DNA of 64,000 bases from Buttiauxella agrestis ATCC 33320 (GCA_024169445.1 JALKFA010000001.1:4278001-4342000), one strand, 5' to 3'. Positions 17,550 to 27,368 are shown, counted from the first letter of the stretch. Numbers and translations are program-made. The notes: generated by a model not told the origin, from the letters alone.

Positions 17550-18505
17550 GCTTTCCTCTCTTGCAGCCAGCGTGTCACACGGCGGCTCACATCTTCACGG
17601 CTTTGCAGTAATTCGGGTCCAGTGACTAACGGCTGTGGACGAACCACCACCACACAGGGAATGCCGCGCTCCAGCGCCGGATTCACTTTGTCGAGATAGC
17701 CGCCTTCGGCACCGGATTCTTTGGTGATCACCACATCCGGTGAGCAGAAGGCGTAAATGGCGGCGTTGAACTCGGCGCTGAACGGGCCGCGCAACGCAAT
17801 AATGTTGTCGACACCCAACCCCAGCGCTTCACATTCGGCAATCACTTCGCTGGTCGGTAACACCCGCGCCAGCAACGTTTTGCCGGGCATTCCTTGCTGC
17901 CAGGCCGCCAGTTCTTTACTGCCGGTGGTCAGCAGCACGCGCGGGCCATATTCCTGCGCCACGGCACAGGCGGCTGGCAGGCTGGCGACTTTGTGCAGCA
18001 ACGGGTGTTCCAGGTCATTGAGTTCGCTGCGGCGTTGGTAACGGCTGAGCGTTACCCCCACCGTTTCGCAGGCCGCGGTAATGTTGCGACTGAGCAGTTC
18101 AGCATACGGATGCGAGGCGTCAATCACCCAGCGCACCGCGTGGCGCAGCAGCCAGTCAGCAATTTCATCGCGGTCGATACGCCCGACGCGGATTTGCCCG
18201 CCGATGTCGCCCGCCAGTGATTCGCCAACCGTCGTCGCCACCGACAAGGTGTAGGCAATGCGTTGTTCATCGAGGATTTGGCAGATGAACCGCGCATCGC
18301 TGGTGCCGCCAAATACCAGCACCGATGATTCGCCTGGGGCCATCATGTCGGATGACGCTGCGCTTATCCGACCTACGGAATCGAGTGTTCGGTGAATGAT
18401 GTCGGATGACGCTTCGCTTATCCGACCTACAGAATCGAGTGTTCGGTGCATGATGTCGGATGACGCTGCGCTTATCCGACCTACCGGAGCGAGAGGTTCA
18501 CTCAT
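17546..18505 (-). CDS. cbiJ: Precorrin-6A (cobalt-precorrin-6A) reductase CbiJ with REP-encoded N-terminal extension
   Basis: NAD(P)H-dependent reductase of the corrin ring. The family core starts at SSVLVFGGTSDARFICQIL and continues with VRWVIDASHPYAELLSRNI and LLTTGSKEL. From the ATG at 18505, which overlaps the cbiH stop as ATGA, the protein is 319 residues. Its first ~55 residues contain an 18-residue motif (VGRIS-A/E-ASSD...HRTLDS) repeated about three times, encoded by three REP-like palindromes spaced exactly 54 bases apart. Internal ATGs at 18346 and 18343 would give a normal-length protein of about 265 residues without the extension. Both starts are plausible, but the ATGA overlap suggests 18505 is the ancestral start and the REPs were inserted in frame. 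Confidence 0.9.
   Translation of the reverse strand: MSEPLAPVGRISAASSDIMHRTLDSVGRISEASSDIIHRTLDSVGRISAASSDMMAPGESSVLVFGGTSDARFICQILDEQRIAYTLSVATTVGESLAGDIGGQIRVGRIDRDEIADWLLRHAVRWVIDASHPYAELLSRNITAACETVGVTLSRYQRRSELNDLEHPLLHKVASLPAACAVAQEYGPRVLLTTGSKELAAWQQGMPGKTLLARVLPTSEVIAECEALGLGVDNIIALRGPFSAEFNAAIYAFCSPDVVITKESGAEGGYLDKVNPALERGIPCVVVVRPQPLVTGPELLQSREDVSRRVTRWLQERKA
18347..18485. repeat. Three REP-like palindromes at 54-bp period inside the cbiJ coding region
   Basis: GTCGGATGACGCTGCGCTT (or GCTTCGCTT) followed by ATCCGACCTAC begins at 18347, 18401 and 18455. The links between copies (GAATCGAGTGTTCGGTG) are also conserved. The 54-base period is a multiple of three, so the cbiJ frame stays open. 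Confidence 0.85.
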
Positions 18506-19227
18506 AGCTCGTAACCTCGCGGCGTAATCATTAATCCATCGCGCACGAAGGTGGTTTTGTTGCCGACAATCACCAGGCTGGTCATATCTACCGGCTCAAA
18601 GTCCATTGCGCCAAAGGTGGTCAGCCATTTTTGTTCTTTTTTGCGCCCGGCGGCCTTCACCACGCCAACCGGCGTTTGCGGCAGGGTAAACTCGCGCATT
18701 AATTCGAACGCACGTGCCAGGTGCCCTTCGCGGCCACGGCTGCGCGGGTTGTAGAAGCAGATAACAAAGTCGGCAGACGCGGCAGCAATAATGCGTTTTT
18801 CAATAACCGGCCACGGTGTTAATAAATCGCTGAGGCTGATATGGCAAAAATCGTGCATCAATGGCGCGCCGAGCAATGACGCGGCGGCGATGCTGGCGGT
18901 AATACCCGCCACAAGACGCACTTCAATATCCAGTTGCTGCGAAGTCACCAGCTCCAGCACCAGCCCTGCCATGCCGTAAATTCCGGCGTCGCCGCTGCTG
19001 ATAAGCGCCACTTTATGCCCGGCTTGCGCCAGTTCGATGGCGGTCTGGCAGCGTTCGATTTCTTTGCACATGCCGGTTTTGATCACCTGTTTGTCGCCGG
19101 TTAATGGCTTCACCAGGTGGGTATAGGTTTTATAACCGACGACAATTTCCGCTTCCTGCAAGGCCGCAATCGCTTCCTGGGTCATCATGGCTTCACTGCC
19201 GGGGCCAATGCCAATTACCGTTAACAT
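18502..19227 (-). CDS. cbiH: Cobalt-precorrin-3B C17-methyltransferase CbiH
   Basis: Tetrapyrrole methylase of 241 residues that methylates C17 and drives ring contraction of cobalt-factor III. Motifs are [19 protein letters not shown] at the start, SSGDAGIYGMAGL and VAGITASIAAASLLGAPLMHDFC. The frame is open upstream to 19308, but the ATG at 19227 gives the family start and overlaps the end of cbiG by seven bases. It is coupled to cbiJ downstream by ATGA. Confidence 0.95.
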   Translation of the reverse strand: MLTVIGIGPGSEAMMTQEAIAALQEAEIVVGYKTYTHLVKPLTGDKQVIKTGMCKEIERCQTAIELAQAGHKVALISSGDAGIYGMAGLVLELVTSQQLDIEVRLVAGITASIAAASLLGAPLMHDFCHISLSDLLTPWPVIEKRIIAAASADFVICFYNPRSRGREGHLARAFELMREFTLPQTPVGVVKAAGRKKEQKWLTTFGAMDFEPVDMTSLVIVGNKTTFVRDGLMITPRGYEL

Positions 19228-20282
19228 CTGTCTGAAACTCCTAAAGTTATGGTGACGCCCTGCTCGCGCAGCGTGTTGCCCACCAGGTTTCCGTTGCTCA
19301 TCAGCCACGCAGCGGGTTGTGACACGCTGCCCACGCCGACGGTGAGGCGCACAAATTCCGACGCCGGAAAGCGATATTCATGCTGGGCAAGTTGGTCAAC
19401 GCTAAAGATTTCGAAAGGGATTTGTCGCAGGTGTGCCAGTTCTAACAACGCGGGTTCGTCCTGCTTGAGGGACACACTGCCAATCGCCCGCAAGGCTAGC
19501 GGGTCGAAATGATTGGCCGCCAGTTGCTGGTTTAACAAGCTGGCGACGGTGTGTGGCACGGTATCACGACGGCAGCCAATCCCCGCAACCACGCGCTTTG
19601 GCACCAGTTTAAACAACGGGATCGTCTGTGGCGGTAACGCATCGCGCAGCGTGACGCACACCAACGCATCCAGCTCTGGCAGCGCATCAAGATTGTCGAC
19701 CGGGATAAAACCGCGCGTGTCGTATCGATCGGCATGTAGCGCAAATTCGCTGTCCCACCACAGGCCAACGCGCTGTTGGCTGACCAACATTTGGTTGATG
19801 GTTTTCACCGCCTGGCGGAAATCCTGCATTGTGGCGTCAAGCGCTGCCGCCAGCGTATCGAGTGCCGCCAGTTGGTTAACATCGGTGGCGGTGGTAATGA
19901 CCGGATCGGCCCCCAGGGTGGCGGCGAGCTGGCGCGTGAGTTGATTCGCGCCGCCAAGATGGCCGGAAAGCAGGCTGATCACATGCTCGCCGCGTTCATC
20001 CATCACCACCACCGCCGGGTCGTGCAGCTTGTCATTCACCAGCGGTGCAATCACCCGCACGACAATTCCCGTAGCGGCGATAAATACCAGCGCCGAATAT
20101 TGACTAAATGCCTGTTGCACGGTTTGCGCGAAGCTGCTGCCGAACGGGATAAACCCCGGTTGCAGCAGTTTTTCACTGGTGAAACAGGTCAGTGGATGGG
20201 TCGCGCGCAACCGTTCGGCTAACGCCACGCCGCCAGGGGTGAGACAAAACAGCGCCATCGACTCAGGCTTTGCGGTATTCAT
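19221..20282 (-). CDS. cbiG: Cobalt-precorrin-5A hydrolase CbiG
   Basis: Opens the delta-lactone of cobalt-precorrin-5A, releasing the C2 fragment as acetaldehyde. The 353-residue product begins [22 protein letters not shown], nearly the same as Salmonella CbiG, so I prefer the ATG at 20282 over the one at 20300. Conserved segments include [33 protein letters not shown] and the C-terminal GIGCRRDT and TVGVGSVS. It overlaps cbiF by 20 bases and cbiH by 7. Confidence 0.95.
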   Translation of the reverse strand: MNTAKPESMALFCLTPGGVALAERLRATHPLTCFTSEKLLQPGFIPFGSSFAQTVQQAFSQYSALVFIAATGIVVRVIAPLVNDKLHDPAVVVMDERGEHVISLLSGHLGGANQLTRQLAATLGADPVITTATDVNQLAALDTLAAALDATMQDFRQAVKTINQMLVSQQRVGLWWDSEFALHADRYDTRGFIPVDNLDALPELDALVCVTLRDALPPQTIPLFKLVPKRVVAGIGCRRDTVPHTVASLLNQQLAANHFDPLALRAIGSVSLKQDEPALLELAHLRQIPFEIFSVDQLAQHEYRFPASEFVRLTVGVGSVSQPAAWLMSNGNLVGNTLREQGVTITLGVSDRC

Positions 20283-21036
20283 GGCTGAACCCTGCGTCAT
20301 AAAGTTTCGAGTAGTGGTACTCCTCGCCGAGGAATGCCCCGACCATGATCAGCGCGGTTTTGCGAATTCCTGCTTCACGCACTTGTTCGGTGATGGTGGT
20401 CAGGGTGCCGCGTAACACCTGGCAGTCGGGCCAGGTCGCTTTGTAGACCACCGCGACTGGCGTATCCGCAGGGTACCCCCCTTCAATCAGGCGCTCTGCC
20501 ACGCGGTTAATGCGCTGCACAGAAAGGAAAATCGCCATCGAAGTTTGGTGCTGTGCGAATGCTTCTAACTGTTCGAGCGCAGGCATCGGCGTGCGGCCTT
20601 CAATGCGCGTGATAATCAAACTTTGCGAGACTTCCGGCACGGTGTATTCCACGCCAAGTTGCGCGGCAGCGCCCAGAAATGCGCTCACACCCGGCACGGA
20701 AACATAGCCAATTCCACGCTCAGTCAGCATTTCGCCCTGCTCACGAATCGAGCCGTACAGCGAGAGATCGCCGGTTTGCAGGCGCACCACCAGCTTGCCC
20801 GCGTTTACGCCGTTCTCCATCAGTTCAATGATTTCTTCAAGATTGAGTGCGGCGCTGTCATGGCATTGCGCGCCTGGCGGACAGTAGTCGAGCAGTTCAG
20901 GGTTAATCAGCGATCCGGCGTAAATCACCACTTCCGCTTGTTGCAAAACGCGGTAGCCTTTCAGGGTGATCAGTTCTTTGTCGCCTGGCCCCGCACCAAC
21001 AAACCACACTTTGCGGGTATCAAATTGTTCAGTCAT
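20263..21036 (-). CDS. cbiF: Cobalt-precorrin-4 C11-methyltransferase CbiF
   Basis: S-adenosylmethionine-dependent methyltransferase of 257 residues acting at C11. It shows the family sequence [22 protein letters not shown] at the N-terminus, then [15 protein letters not shown] and [21 protein letters not shown]. The start overlaps the 3' end of cbiT by eight bases. Confidence 0.95.
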   Translation of the reverse strand: MTEQFDTRKVWFVGAGPGDKELITLKGYRVLQQAEVVIYAGSLINPELLDYCPPGAQCHDSAALNLEEIIELMENGVNAGKLVVRLQTGDLSLYGSIREQGEMLTERGIGYVSVPGVSAFLGAAAQLGVEYTVPEVSQSLIITRIEGRTPMPALEQLEAFAQHQTSMAIFLSVQRINRVAERLIEGGYPADTPVAVVYKATWPDCQVLRGTLTTITEQVREAGIRKTALIMVGAFLGEEYHYSKLYDAGFSHEYRKA

Positions 21037-21598
21037 GGCTTCCTTCCTTGAGGCAAGAAATCAAATACGTGGGGTTGTTCGGTTTGAAGTAGTGCCCGCT
21101 GCCAAGTCTGGTGAATTGCGCGACCTGCAATTGCAGACAGTCAACTTCGCTCACAGCGCACTGCTCGAGATGCGCTAAGGCGCAGGTTAAGTTTTCCAGC
21201 AGAATAAAGGTCATCACCAGCCGCCCGGCAGGATGCAAATGGGCCAGCGACCAGTCGATAAGCTCGGTTAATTGCCCGCCGCTACCGCCGATAAACACCG
21301 CATCGGCCATCACATTCAACTCAACTGGCGCGTAGCCGCTGATGATTTCAACGTTCGGGCAGTTAAAGAGCTGGCGGTTTTCCGCCATTAACGCCAGTGC
21401 ATCGGGGTTGCGTTCAATCGCGCTAACTTGCAATTGTGGGTAGCGTATTGCCGCTTCCAGCGACACGCTGCCGGTGCCAGCGCCGATGTCGATCAAGTGC
21501 GTGGCGTGCTGTAATTGCAGGCGATCCAGCGCCTGAGTACGCACCACTTCTTTGGTCATCGGCACGCGGGCACCGCGTAAAAAAAGTTCATCTTTCAT
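21029..21598 (-). CDS. cbiT: Cobalt-precorrin-6B (C15) methyltransferase, decarboxylating, CbiT
   Basis: Class I Rossmann methyltransferase of 189 residues that methylates C15 and decarboxylates the C12 acetate side chain. The SAM-binding motif is [16 protein letters not shown], followed by [12 protein letters not shown] and [10 protein letters not shown]. In some bacteria CbiE and CbiT are fused as CobL; here they are separate adjacent genes overlapping by 11 bases. Confidence 0.95.
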   Translation of the reverse strand: MKDELFLRGARVPMTKEVVRTQALDRLQLQHATHLIDIGAGTGSVSLEAAIRYPQLQVSAIERNPDALALMAENRQLFNCPNVEIISGYAPVELNVMADAVFIGGSGGQLTELIDWSLAHLHPAGRLVMTFILLENLTCALAHLEQCAVSEVDCLQLQVAQFTRLGSGHYFKPNNPTYLISCLKEGSHD

Positions 21599-22190
21599 TG
21601 AGGATCACCACTACGTTCATCGCGTAGCTTTGCGCCACATCACTGGCTGGCAAGCGATGGATTCGTTCATCCGCTGACGACAGGTTCTCGCCAATAATGA
21701 GCGTCGGGTTCAGGCCACGCATCAGCATGGCCTGGGCGATGGCGTAAGGATCGATGATTTGGTCCGTCACCATTGCCACTTTTTGGTGCGCCGCAATGGA
21801 ATTGAAATCAGGTTCACGCCCGTGGCTGCTGGTTATCCATAAGTCGTTCATATCAACCGCCGCTTTAGCGCACAGATATTGGATAGAGCTAATGCCTGGC
21901 ATAATGCGTAGCTGTTCGGGCGGGAAATTCGCCGCCAGCCGTTTGCCGATGCCGTAAACCAGCGGATCGCCCGAGGCCAGCACCACGACGCGCTTATCCA
22001 GGCGCTCGCGGAGCCAAGAAATTAAGCCGTCAAGATCGCTATCCAGCAGACGGGTTTCAGCGCCGATATCAGCAAACAGCGCCAACTGACGTGCGCCACC
22101 GACCAGAATCTGCGCTTCATTAATTGCAGCGTGCGCCTGCAAAGTGAGGTATTCCGTGGCACCAGGCCCAATTCCGACCACGGTTAGCAT
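21588..22190 (-). CDS. cbiE: Cobalt-precorrin-7 C5-methyltransferase CbiE
   Basis: Tetrapyrrole methylase of 200 residues that methylates C5. It begins [23 protein letters not shown] and contains [15 protein letters not shown] and [20 protein letters not shown]. It partners with CbiT and overlaps both cbiD (7 bases) and cbiT (11 bases). Confidence 0.95.
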   Translation of the reverse strand: MLTVVGIGPGATEYLTLQAHAAINEAQILVGGARQLALFADIGAETRLLDSDLDGLISWLRERLDKRVVVLASGDPLVYGIGKRLAANFPPEQLRIMPGISSIQYLCAKAAVDMNDLWITSSHGREPDFNSIAAHQKVAMVTDQIIDPYAIAQAMLMRGLNPTLIIGENLSSADERIHRLPASDVAQSYAMNVVVILNER

Positions 22191-23332
22191 TGCTTTTCTC
22201 CCGCTAATTCCCCGGCAATTTCTGCGACCGGACGGCTGCTGCCTAACACCTGGTTTTCGAACGAGAACAAAATGGCGTCACATTTTGGCGGGGATTGGGT
22301 AAAACGCAGCATTTCGGCAACGCGCTCACAGATACGCATTGCCAGGCGTTCAAACACCCTTTGCCAGCCCTGTTCCGTAATGATTTCAAGCGCTGCTTCG
22401 GTGGTGTCGCACTGGCTGACGGCTTCGAGTAACGCAAACGGCGCGCCCATTAACGCGAGGTGAGCGACCAGCGTTTCCATGCGCCCGTCGGCGATGTGGC
22501 TGTGAGTGTGGAAAATTCCGGCGGCGACTTTCACCAGTTTGCCGGGGTGGCCAATCAGCACGATATGGCGATATTCGAGGCGCACCGCTTCCTGAATCAT
22601 GTAGCCGACAAAGTTGCTCATCGTCACCACGCATTCACCATCCAGTTGCAGCTGTTCGCGCACAAAGCGTTCGCCGTGGTTGCCCGGCACCAGAATCACT
22701 TTATCCAGCCCGGCGGCGCGTTTCATTTCCAGCTCTAACGCCAGCGAACGTTTCCAGCTCTCTTCAGACATCGGCATCACAATGCCGGTGGTGCCGATGA
22801 TTGAAATGCCGCCCAAAATCCCGAGGCGATGGTTATAGGTTTTCTGCGCGCGCACCTCGCCTTCCGGGGCAAAAATTTCAATTTCCGCACCGCGCTCAGG
22901 GCCAATCACTTCACGTACCGCCGCGTCAATTGTCTGGCGCGGCGTGCGGTTGATTGCTGATTCGCCAATAGGCAAGCCGATACCTTTGCGTGTGACCACG
23001 CCAATACCGGTGCCGCCGCGCAGGGTGATAGTGCCGCTGTTGTTGAGCTGCACGCGGGCAAAAATCAGCATGCCGTGGGTGGCGTCGACATCATCACCGC
23101 CGTCTTTGCGGATAGCCGCCGTCGCCTGTTGGCCTTCGATGACGGGCATTTCAACGTTGAGGTGTAGCGTGACGCCAGACGGTGTCACGATTGAAACCTG
23201 GTCAATGACGTGCTGGCGCAGCACCATGAGTGCGGCGACTTTTGCCGCCGCCGTAGCGCAAGAACCGGTGGTGTACCCTTTGCGATACGCCTTACCTTTA
23301 TGCCAGACGCAATCGGCAGGTTGTTCGCTCAC
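22184..23332 (-). CDS. cbiD: Cobalt-precorrin-5B C1-methyltransferase CbiD (GTG start)
   Basis: Methylates C1 in the anaerobic pathway; 382 residues. Conserved signatures are [18 protein letters not shown]-like (here [20 protein letters not shown]), [21 protein letters not shown] and [20 protein letters not shown]. The start is a GTG at 23332 overlapping the cbiC stop as GTGA, giving the family N-terminus (V)[14 protein letters not shown]. The frame is open upstream to 23674, but that part is the shadow of cbiC and reads as nonsense. Confidence 0.94.
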   Translation of the reverse strand: MSEQPADCVWHKGKAYRKGYTTGSCATAAAKVAALMVLRQHVIDQVSIVTPSGVTLHLNVEMPVIEGQQATAAIRKDGGDDVDATHGMLIFARVQLNNSGTITLRGGTGIGVVTRKGIGLPIGESAINRTPRQTIDAAVREVIGPERGAEIEIFAPEGEVRAQKTYNHRLGILGGISIIGTTGIVMPMSEESWKRSLALELEMKRAAGLDKVILVPGNHGERFVREQLQLDGECVVTMSNFVGYMIQEAVRLEYRHIVLIGHPGKLVKVAAGIFHTHSHIADGRMETLVAHLALMGAPFALLEAVSQCDTTEAALEIITEQGWQRVFERLAMRICERVAEMLRFTQSPPKCDAILFSFENQVLGSSRPVAEIAGELAGEKQC

Positions 23333-23961
23333 TGAGCCTCCCGCAGGCGATAAAGCAGCGCATTGACAATCGCCGCCGCAACGTTGCTGCCGCCTTTGCG
23401 CCCACGCGCCGCAATCGCTGGTAAGCCGCTTTCCACCAGCGCTTCTTTGGACTCTTCCGCCCCGACAAAACCGACTGGTACGCCGATTACCGCCGCCGGT
23501 TGTGCGCCTTTTTCCAGCAAGCGAAACAGTGCGGTAGGTGCGTTGCCGAAGACGAAGATCTTTTCGCCCTGTTCCTCTAAGGCAAGATCCACTGCCGCCA
23601 TCGAGCGGGTCACACCCTGTTCTTTGGCATGTGCCACCACGCGCGGGTCGCTGATATAACAGCGGCAACTGCAACCAAACTCGGCCAACAGGGTTTTATT
23701 AATGCCTGAGAGCGCCATGGTGGTGTCGGTGTACAAGGTGCAGCCGCGCTGCAAACTGTTTGTCAGTTGTGCAATGACATCCGGCGAAAACCACAGAATA
23801 TCCAGCCACTCGAAATCGGCGGTGGTGTGGATAACCCGTTTGATTATCGCTTCCTCGGTCGCATCGTTAAAACGATACGCTGGGTGCTCAGCAGCAATTA
23901 TTTCGCTAATGATTTCAAAGCTGTGTTGTTCAATAAGCTGCGGTTGTTGCAGATAGTTCAT
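23329..23961 (-). CDS. cbiC: Cobalt-precorrin-8 methylmutase CbiC
   Basis: Moves the methyl group from C11 to C12, giving cobyrinic acid. The 210-residue product has the conserved [13 protein letters not shown] stretch with the catalytic His, and the [16 protein letters not shown] and [10 protein letters not shown] segments near the C-terminus. It follows cbiB by nine bases and overlaps cbiD. Confidence 0.95.
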   Translation of the reverse strand: MNYLQQPQLIEQHSFEIISEIIAAEHPAYRFNDATEEAIIKRVIHTTADFEWLDILWFSPDVIAQLTNSLQRGCTLYTDTTMALSGINKTLLAEFGCSCRCYISDPRVVAHAKEQGVTRSMAAVDLALEEQGEKIFVFGNAPTALFRLLEKGAQPAAVIGVPVGFVGAEESKEALVESGLPAIAARGRKGGSNVAAAIVNALLYRLREAQ

Positions 23962-23970
23962 CGGGTGTCC

Positions 23971-24930
23971 TTAAGCGATGCCGAGCACGAGTGCGCGCAT
24001 GGCGGCAAAGAGCAGTAAAGCCAACAGGGAAGCCAGCATCATCAGTTGAATAGTGCGGGTAATGTCGTCGATGGCGACGCCGCGCTGCTCATCGCCCATC
24101 CACGGTTTTTCTACCCGCTCGCCAAAATAGGTGTTCGGCCCGCCGAGCCTGATCCCTAGTGCGCCTGCAACCGTGGCTTCAGACCAGGCACAGTTTGGGC
24201 TGCTGTGTTGATAGCGATCGCGCCAGCCAATGCGCAGAGCCTGACGGGGATTAGCCCGCAAGCAAAAAGCGGCGATGGTCAGTAGCAGCCAGCTCAGGCG
24301 AGCAGGAAAATAATTGGCAAGGTCATCGAGCCGGGCGCTGACATAACCAATGGCACGGTATTTTTCAGTTTTGTACCCCACCATCGAGTCCAGCGTGTTG
24401 ACCGCTTTGTAGGCCATCGCCAGCGGTGCGCCGCCTAACAACAGGAAAAACAGCGGAGCAATCACGCCATCGACACTGTTTTCAGCCACGGTTTCTACCA
24501 CCGCGCGGGTGATTTGCGGGCGCTCAAGTTGCGAAGTGTCACGCCCGACAATCCACGACAATTTTTCGCGGCTTTCGGCAAGGGTTCCATGTTTGAGCGC
24601 GCGGTAAACGTCGAGTGCGGCATCGCTCAGGCAACGCGCGGCAAGTACGGTGTAAATCATCCACACTTCGACTAACCACCCGAGCCACGGATGCAGCAGG
24701 TTGGCGAGATACAATACGCCCCAGCTCACGCCCCATGTGGTGCCGACCACCACCAGCCACAGCACGCCACCACCGATTTTCAGCGCGCGGTCACTTTTGC
24801 AGAATTGGCGAATAATGCGTTGGGATACGGTGATTAGATTGCCTATCCAGCGCACCGGATGAGGCCAGTGCGGCGGGTCGCCAAACCAGTAATCCAGCAG
24901 CCAGGCCACGCCCCAGGCAAGCAATGTCAT
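23971..24930 (-). CDS. cbiB: Adenosylcobinamide-phosphate synthase CbiB
   Basis: Membrane protein of 319 residues that attaches (R)-1-amino-2-propanol O-phosphate (or ethanolamine phosphate) to adenosylcobyric acid. Hydrophobic segments alternate with the conserved DYWFGDPPHWPHPVRWIGNLI, SWIVGRDTSQL, AENSVDGVIAPLFF and ALGIRLGGPNTYFGE. It overlaps the cbiA stop by four bases. Confidence 0.95.
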   Translation of the reverse strand: MTLLAWGVAWLLDYWFGDPPHWPHPVRWIGNLITVSQRIIRQFCKSDRALKIGGGVLWLVVVGTTWGVSWGVLYLANLLHPWLGWLVEVWMIYTVLAARCLSDAALDVYRALKHGTLAESREKLSWIVGRDTSQLERPQITRAVVETVAENSVDGVIAPLFFLLLGGAPLAMAYKAVNTLDSMVGYKTEKYRAIGYVSARLDDLANYFPARLSWLLLTIAAFCLRANPRQALRIGWRDRYQHSSPNCAWSEATVAGALGIRLGGPNTYFGERVEKPWMGDEQRGVAIDDITRTIQLMMLASLLALLLFAAMRALVLGIA

Positions 24931-26309
24931 AGGTGATTCCTCGCAAGCGTTAGCCAGGGGGTGAGCAAATTCGCGCGTTGAGCGAAATGGACATGCAGGT
25001 AGCTGGCAAAAGTCGCCTGCTGCTGAACGCCTCCCTGCCAGCGGGAAACGGCGACACCATCACGCCATTTGCAGCAATCCAACGCTGCGGGCAACGGGCC
25101 GTTGAAATCGGAGTAATGAAATTCGTGGCCACGCAAGGTTTCGCCTTTTTTCGCCAGCAAGGTGTTTTGCACAGCGGTGGCCTCGCAATAGCCAAAACGT
25201 GTCAGGCGTTGGCCCATCTGGCTATGGCCTGGCAACACGCCGCACATCGCGTGGGTTTCGCCTTCGCTGTCAGTCAGCGTTTCGCCCAAATACATTAAGC
25301 CGCCACATTCGGCATACAGCGGAATGAGCTGTTGATGGGCAGCTTGCAGGGATTCGCGCATGCGACTGTTCGCGGCGAGTTTTGCCGCATGGACTTCGGG
25401 GTAACCACCGCCAAGCCAAATCATCTGGCAGTCAGGGATTTTTGCATCATGCAGCGGGCTGAAGCGCTGGATTTTCACCCCGGCGTGCTCGAGCATTTCG
25501 AGGTTATCGGGATAGTAGAAGTTGAAAGCTTCGTCTTCAGCAAGGGCGAGTGTTAGCCCGTCGGCCAGTGCGGCATCGGCAATGGCGGGCGCAGCACCCT
25601 GAGGCAGGGTATTAAGGCGAGATAACGCCAGAAGATGGTCGAGGTTAACGGTTTCTTCAATTTGCTGCGCCAGGCGCTGCCAGCGTTCATCTTGCGGGGA
25701 GTGTTCTTGTGCCGGAACCAGGCCGAGGTGGCGCGACGGTAACTCGACATCGGCCATCACCGGCAAGCGCCCTAAGACGGGCAAGCCGCAGTAACGGGTG
25801 ATGGCATCAGCAAGTAACTGGTAGTGGCTGTCGCTGTTGACGCGATTGAGGATAACGCCTGCGATGTTTAGCGTTGGGTCAAAGCGCTGGAAGCCCATGA
25901 CAGTGGCGGCAATGGAGGTAGACACCGCTTTGCCGTCGACCAGCAATATCACCGGGCAACCGAGCTGTTTAGCCATCGCGGCGCTGCTGCAATAGTTGGG
26001 GTCGGTGCCGTAGCCGTCGTACAACCCCATCACCCCTTCGATGACGGCGACATCTGCGTGCTGCATTTGTTTAGCGAACAAACCATTTAGCGTGGAAGTG
26101 GGCAACATGAAAGCATCGAGATTGCGCGAGGCAATGCCGCTTACTGCACTGTGCCAACCGCTGTCGAGGTAGTCGGGGCCAATTTTGAAGGGTTGAACGC
26201 GAAGGTTGCGTTGCATGAAGGCGCGGAGCAGCCCGAGCGTGACGGTGGTTTTACCACAGCCGCTGCTGGTGCCTGCAATGACGAATGCGTGTTTTGCTGC
26301 CGCTGCCAT
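24927..26309 (-). CDS. cbiA: Cobyrinic acid a,c-diamide synthase CbiA
   Basis: First gene of the operon; 460 residues. It amidates the a and c side chains of cobyrinic acid using glutamine and ATP. The N-terminal ATPase domain has the P-loop AGTSSGCGKTTVT, and the C-terminal glutaminase domain has YAECGGLMYLG with the nucleophilic cysteine. The ATG at 26309 follows AAGG and gives the family N-terminus; the upstream frame to 26378 is in the riboswitch leader and is rejected. Expression should respond to adenosylcobalamin through the leader. Confidence 0.95.
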   Translation of the reverse strand: MAAAAKHAFVIAGTSSGCGKTTVTLGLLRAFMQRNLRVQPFKIGPDYLDSGWHSAVSGIASRNLDAFMLPTSTLNGLFAKQMQHADVAVIEGVMGLYDGYGTDPNYCSSAAMAKQLGCPVILLVDGKAVSTSIAATVMGFQRFDPTLNIAGVILNRVNSDSHYQLLADAITRYCGLPVLGRLPVMADVELPSRHLGLVPAQEHSPQDERWQRLAQQIEETVNLDHLLALSRLNTLPQGAAPAIADAALADGLTLALAEDEAFNFYYPDNLEMLEHAGVKIQRFSPLHDAKIPDCQMIWLGGGYPEVHAAKLAANSRMRESLQAAHQQLIPLYAECGGLMYLGETLTDSEGETHAMCGVLPGHSQMGQRLTRFGYCEATAVQNTLLAKKGETLRGHEFHYSDFNGPLPAALDCCKWRDGVAVSRWQGGVQQQATFASYLHVHFAQRANLLTPWLTLARNHL

Positions 26310-26425
26310 GGTTGCCTTATCACTGTTTCGGCAAAGCACGGATGTCAGCACGTACGCGCACCCTGAGGCTGCACGCATCTGATGACAACTGACTTCCCAC
26401 CGAAGGAGTTGTTGAGAATAAGGAT

Positions 26426-26622
26426 GACAAGTCGGTCTTCTGGCTTAGCGTCTCTCTCGCCCGCCCTTCCCAATCATTAGATCAGTGGTTTTGCGGGTTC
26501 GTCGGCATCACAGCAGCGGGGGCTGCGGGGGATTGTCACCCCCTTCCCAGCCACGGACTATTTTGGTTAATCGCGTGGCATAAACGAGTCAGTTATTGCG
26601 AGCATGACCTTCAAAGCATCAC
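26426..26622 (-). promoter_or_regulatory. Cobalamin riboswitch upstream of cbiA
   Basis: Read on the minus strand, this leader has the class core GGGAAGGGGGTG, AATCCCCCGCAGCCCCCGCT and GCTGTGATG, followed about 75 bases later by a B12 box, AGCCAGAAGACCGACTTGTC, at 26445-26426. The box ends 116 bases before the cbiA ATG. These are the conserved parts of adenosylcobalamin riboswitches such as those of btuB and Salmonella cbiA. Binding should repress the operon. The outer limits given are approximate. Confidence 0.9.
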
Positions 26623-26660
26623 ACTCTTAAATATTTAAAAGCAGACACAGTGTAAAAGCT

Positions 26661-26689
26661 AATAGATTTCGAGAGTTGCGCTATGACAA
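26661..26689 (-). promoter_or_regulatory. Candidate sigma-70 promoter for the cbi operon
   Basis: On the minus strand TTGTCA (26689-26684) is followed after 17 bases by TCTATT (26666-26661). This places the transcript start about 30 bases before the riboswitch. The match is fair and unproven. Confidence 0.4.
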
Positions 26690-26756
26690 TTTTTACTGAT
26701 TTTTTAATCTTTACGGTAAATGTCGCTGACGCGTATCTGCCCCCCAGAAACTGGGG

Positions 26757-26783
26757 ATAAAAAAAACCGCCTGGCGGCGGTTG
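26757..26783 (-). terminator. Intrinsic terminator downstream of yeeX
   Basis: On the minus strand AACCGCC, a short loop and GGCGGTT form a 7-bp GC-rich stem followed by eight T residues. It should stop yeeX transcription before the cbi promoter. Confidence 0.8.
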
Positions 26784-26808
26784 GTAAAACTGTTGGAAAA
26801 ACTCTGCG

Positions 26809-26886
26809 TAGGTCAGCTAAGCGAAGCGCCATCCGACAACACTGGCGCAAACGGTGGATGACGCTTTCGCTTATCCACCCTACGAC
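26809..26886. repeat. Inverted pair of REP-like elements (BIME-like) after yeeX
   Basis: TAGGTCAGCTAAGCGAAGCG and CCATCCGACAA (about 26811-26840) and, in the opposite orientation, GGTGGATGACGCTTTCGCTT and ATCCACCCTACGA (about 26852-26884) are related palindromes of the REP family also seen inside the cbi-cob operon. Confidence 0.75.
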
Positions 26887-26892
26887 AGCTAA

Positions 26893-27213
26893 TTAATCGG
26901 CCTTGATTTCGCCCATTACTTTCAGTTTTTTGGAAATTTCACGACGCTCTTTAGACAGTTCAGCGTTTTTGATGATGTAGTCATCAACACGGTCTTCATA
27001 GTCGGTTTTCATGCTGGCGATGATGCCTTGAATAGCTTCAATGCTCATACCCGGTTTGATGTAGTCGCTCAGGTTATCAAGCAGCAGAACACGTTTTGAG
27101 TTATCGCGGATCTTTTTCTGTACGTCCTGGATTTCACGCTGCAGTTTGTTTTTGCGACGGAACAGACGCACGAACTCAAGCACGTCCTGGAAAGATGGTT
27201 TGATTGGTTCCAT
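26893..27213 (-). CDS. tmaR: PTS regulator TmaR (YeeX)
   Basis: DUF496 protein of 106 residues, nearly identical to E. coli YeeX/TmaR ([37 protein letters not shown]). In E. coli TmaR holds PTS enzyme I at the cell pole and limits its activity. The sequence is highly charged and helical with coiled-coil character. The ATG at 27213 matches the family start; the frame is open to 27303, but that part is not conserved. Confidence 0.95.
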   Translation of the reverse strand: MEPIKPSFQDVLEFVRLFRRKNKLQREIQDVQKKIRDNSKRVLLLDNLSDYIKPGMSIEAIQGIIASMKTDYEDRVDDYIIKNAELSKERREISKKLKVMGEIKAD

Positions 27214-27368
27214 TTTTATACCCCTGCTAATTTCATACTCGGATTCGTTAAGACAGCCGCCATAAGATAACCTTAATGGTAGCGGCAGCCGCTGATAATT
27301 CATTGTTTCGCTATCTTAACCTCAATTGCTGCTGAATCGAAACCAGCAATTCACACCAGGCTGAGCAA

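Larger units (their letters stand above)
26310..26892. other. Leader and promoter region of the cbi operon, plus yeeX downstream region
   Basis: No gene is present. From left to right it holds the cbiA leader with the cobalamin riboswitch, a candidate promoter, an intrinsic terminator pointing left, and an inverted pair of REP-like palindromes after yeeX. No pocR, pdu or other gene lies between cbiA and yeeX. Confidence 0.85.

Noticed and set aside
22184-23674. Longer cbiD frame starting at 23674
   Set aside because: The extra 114 codons lie over cbiC and read as nonsense; the GTG at 23332 gives the conserved N-terminus and the GTGA overlap.
26310-26378. N-terminal extension of cbiA into the leader
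   Set aside because: The extra residues are not conserved in CbiA and the bases belong to the riboswitch leader.
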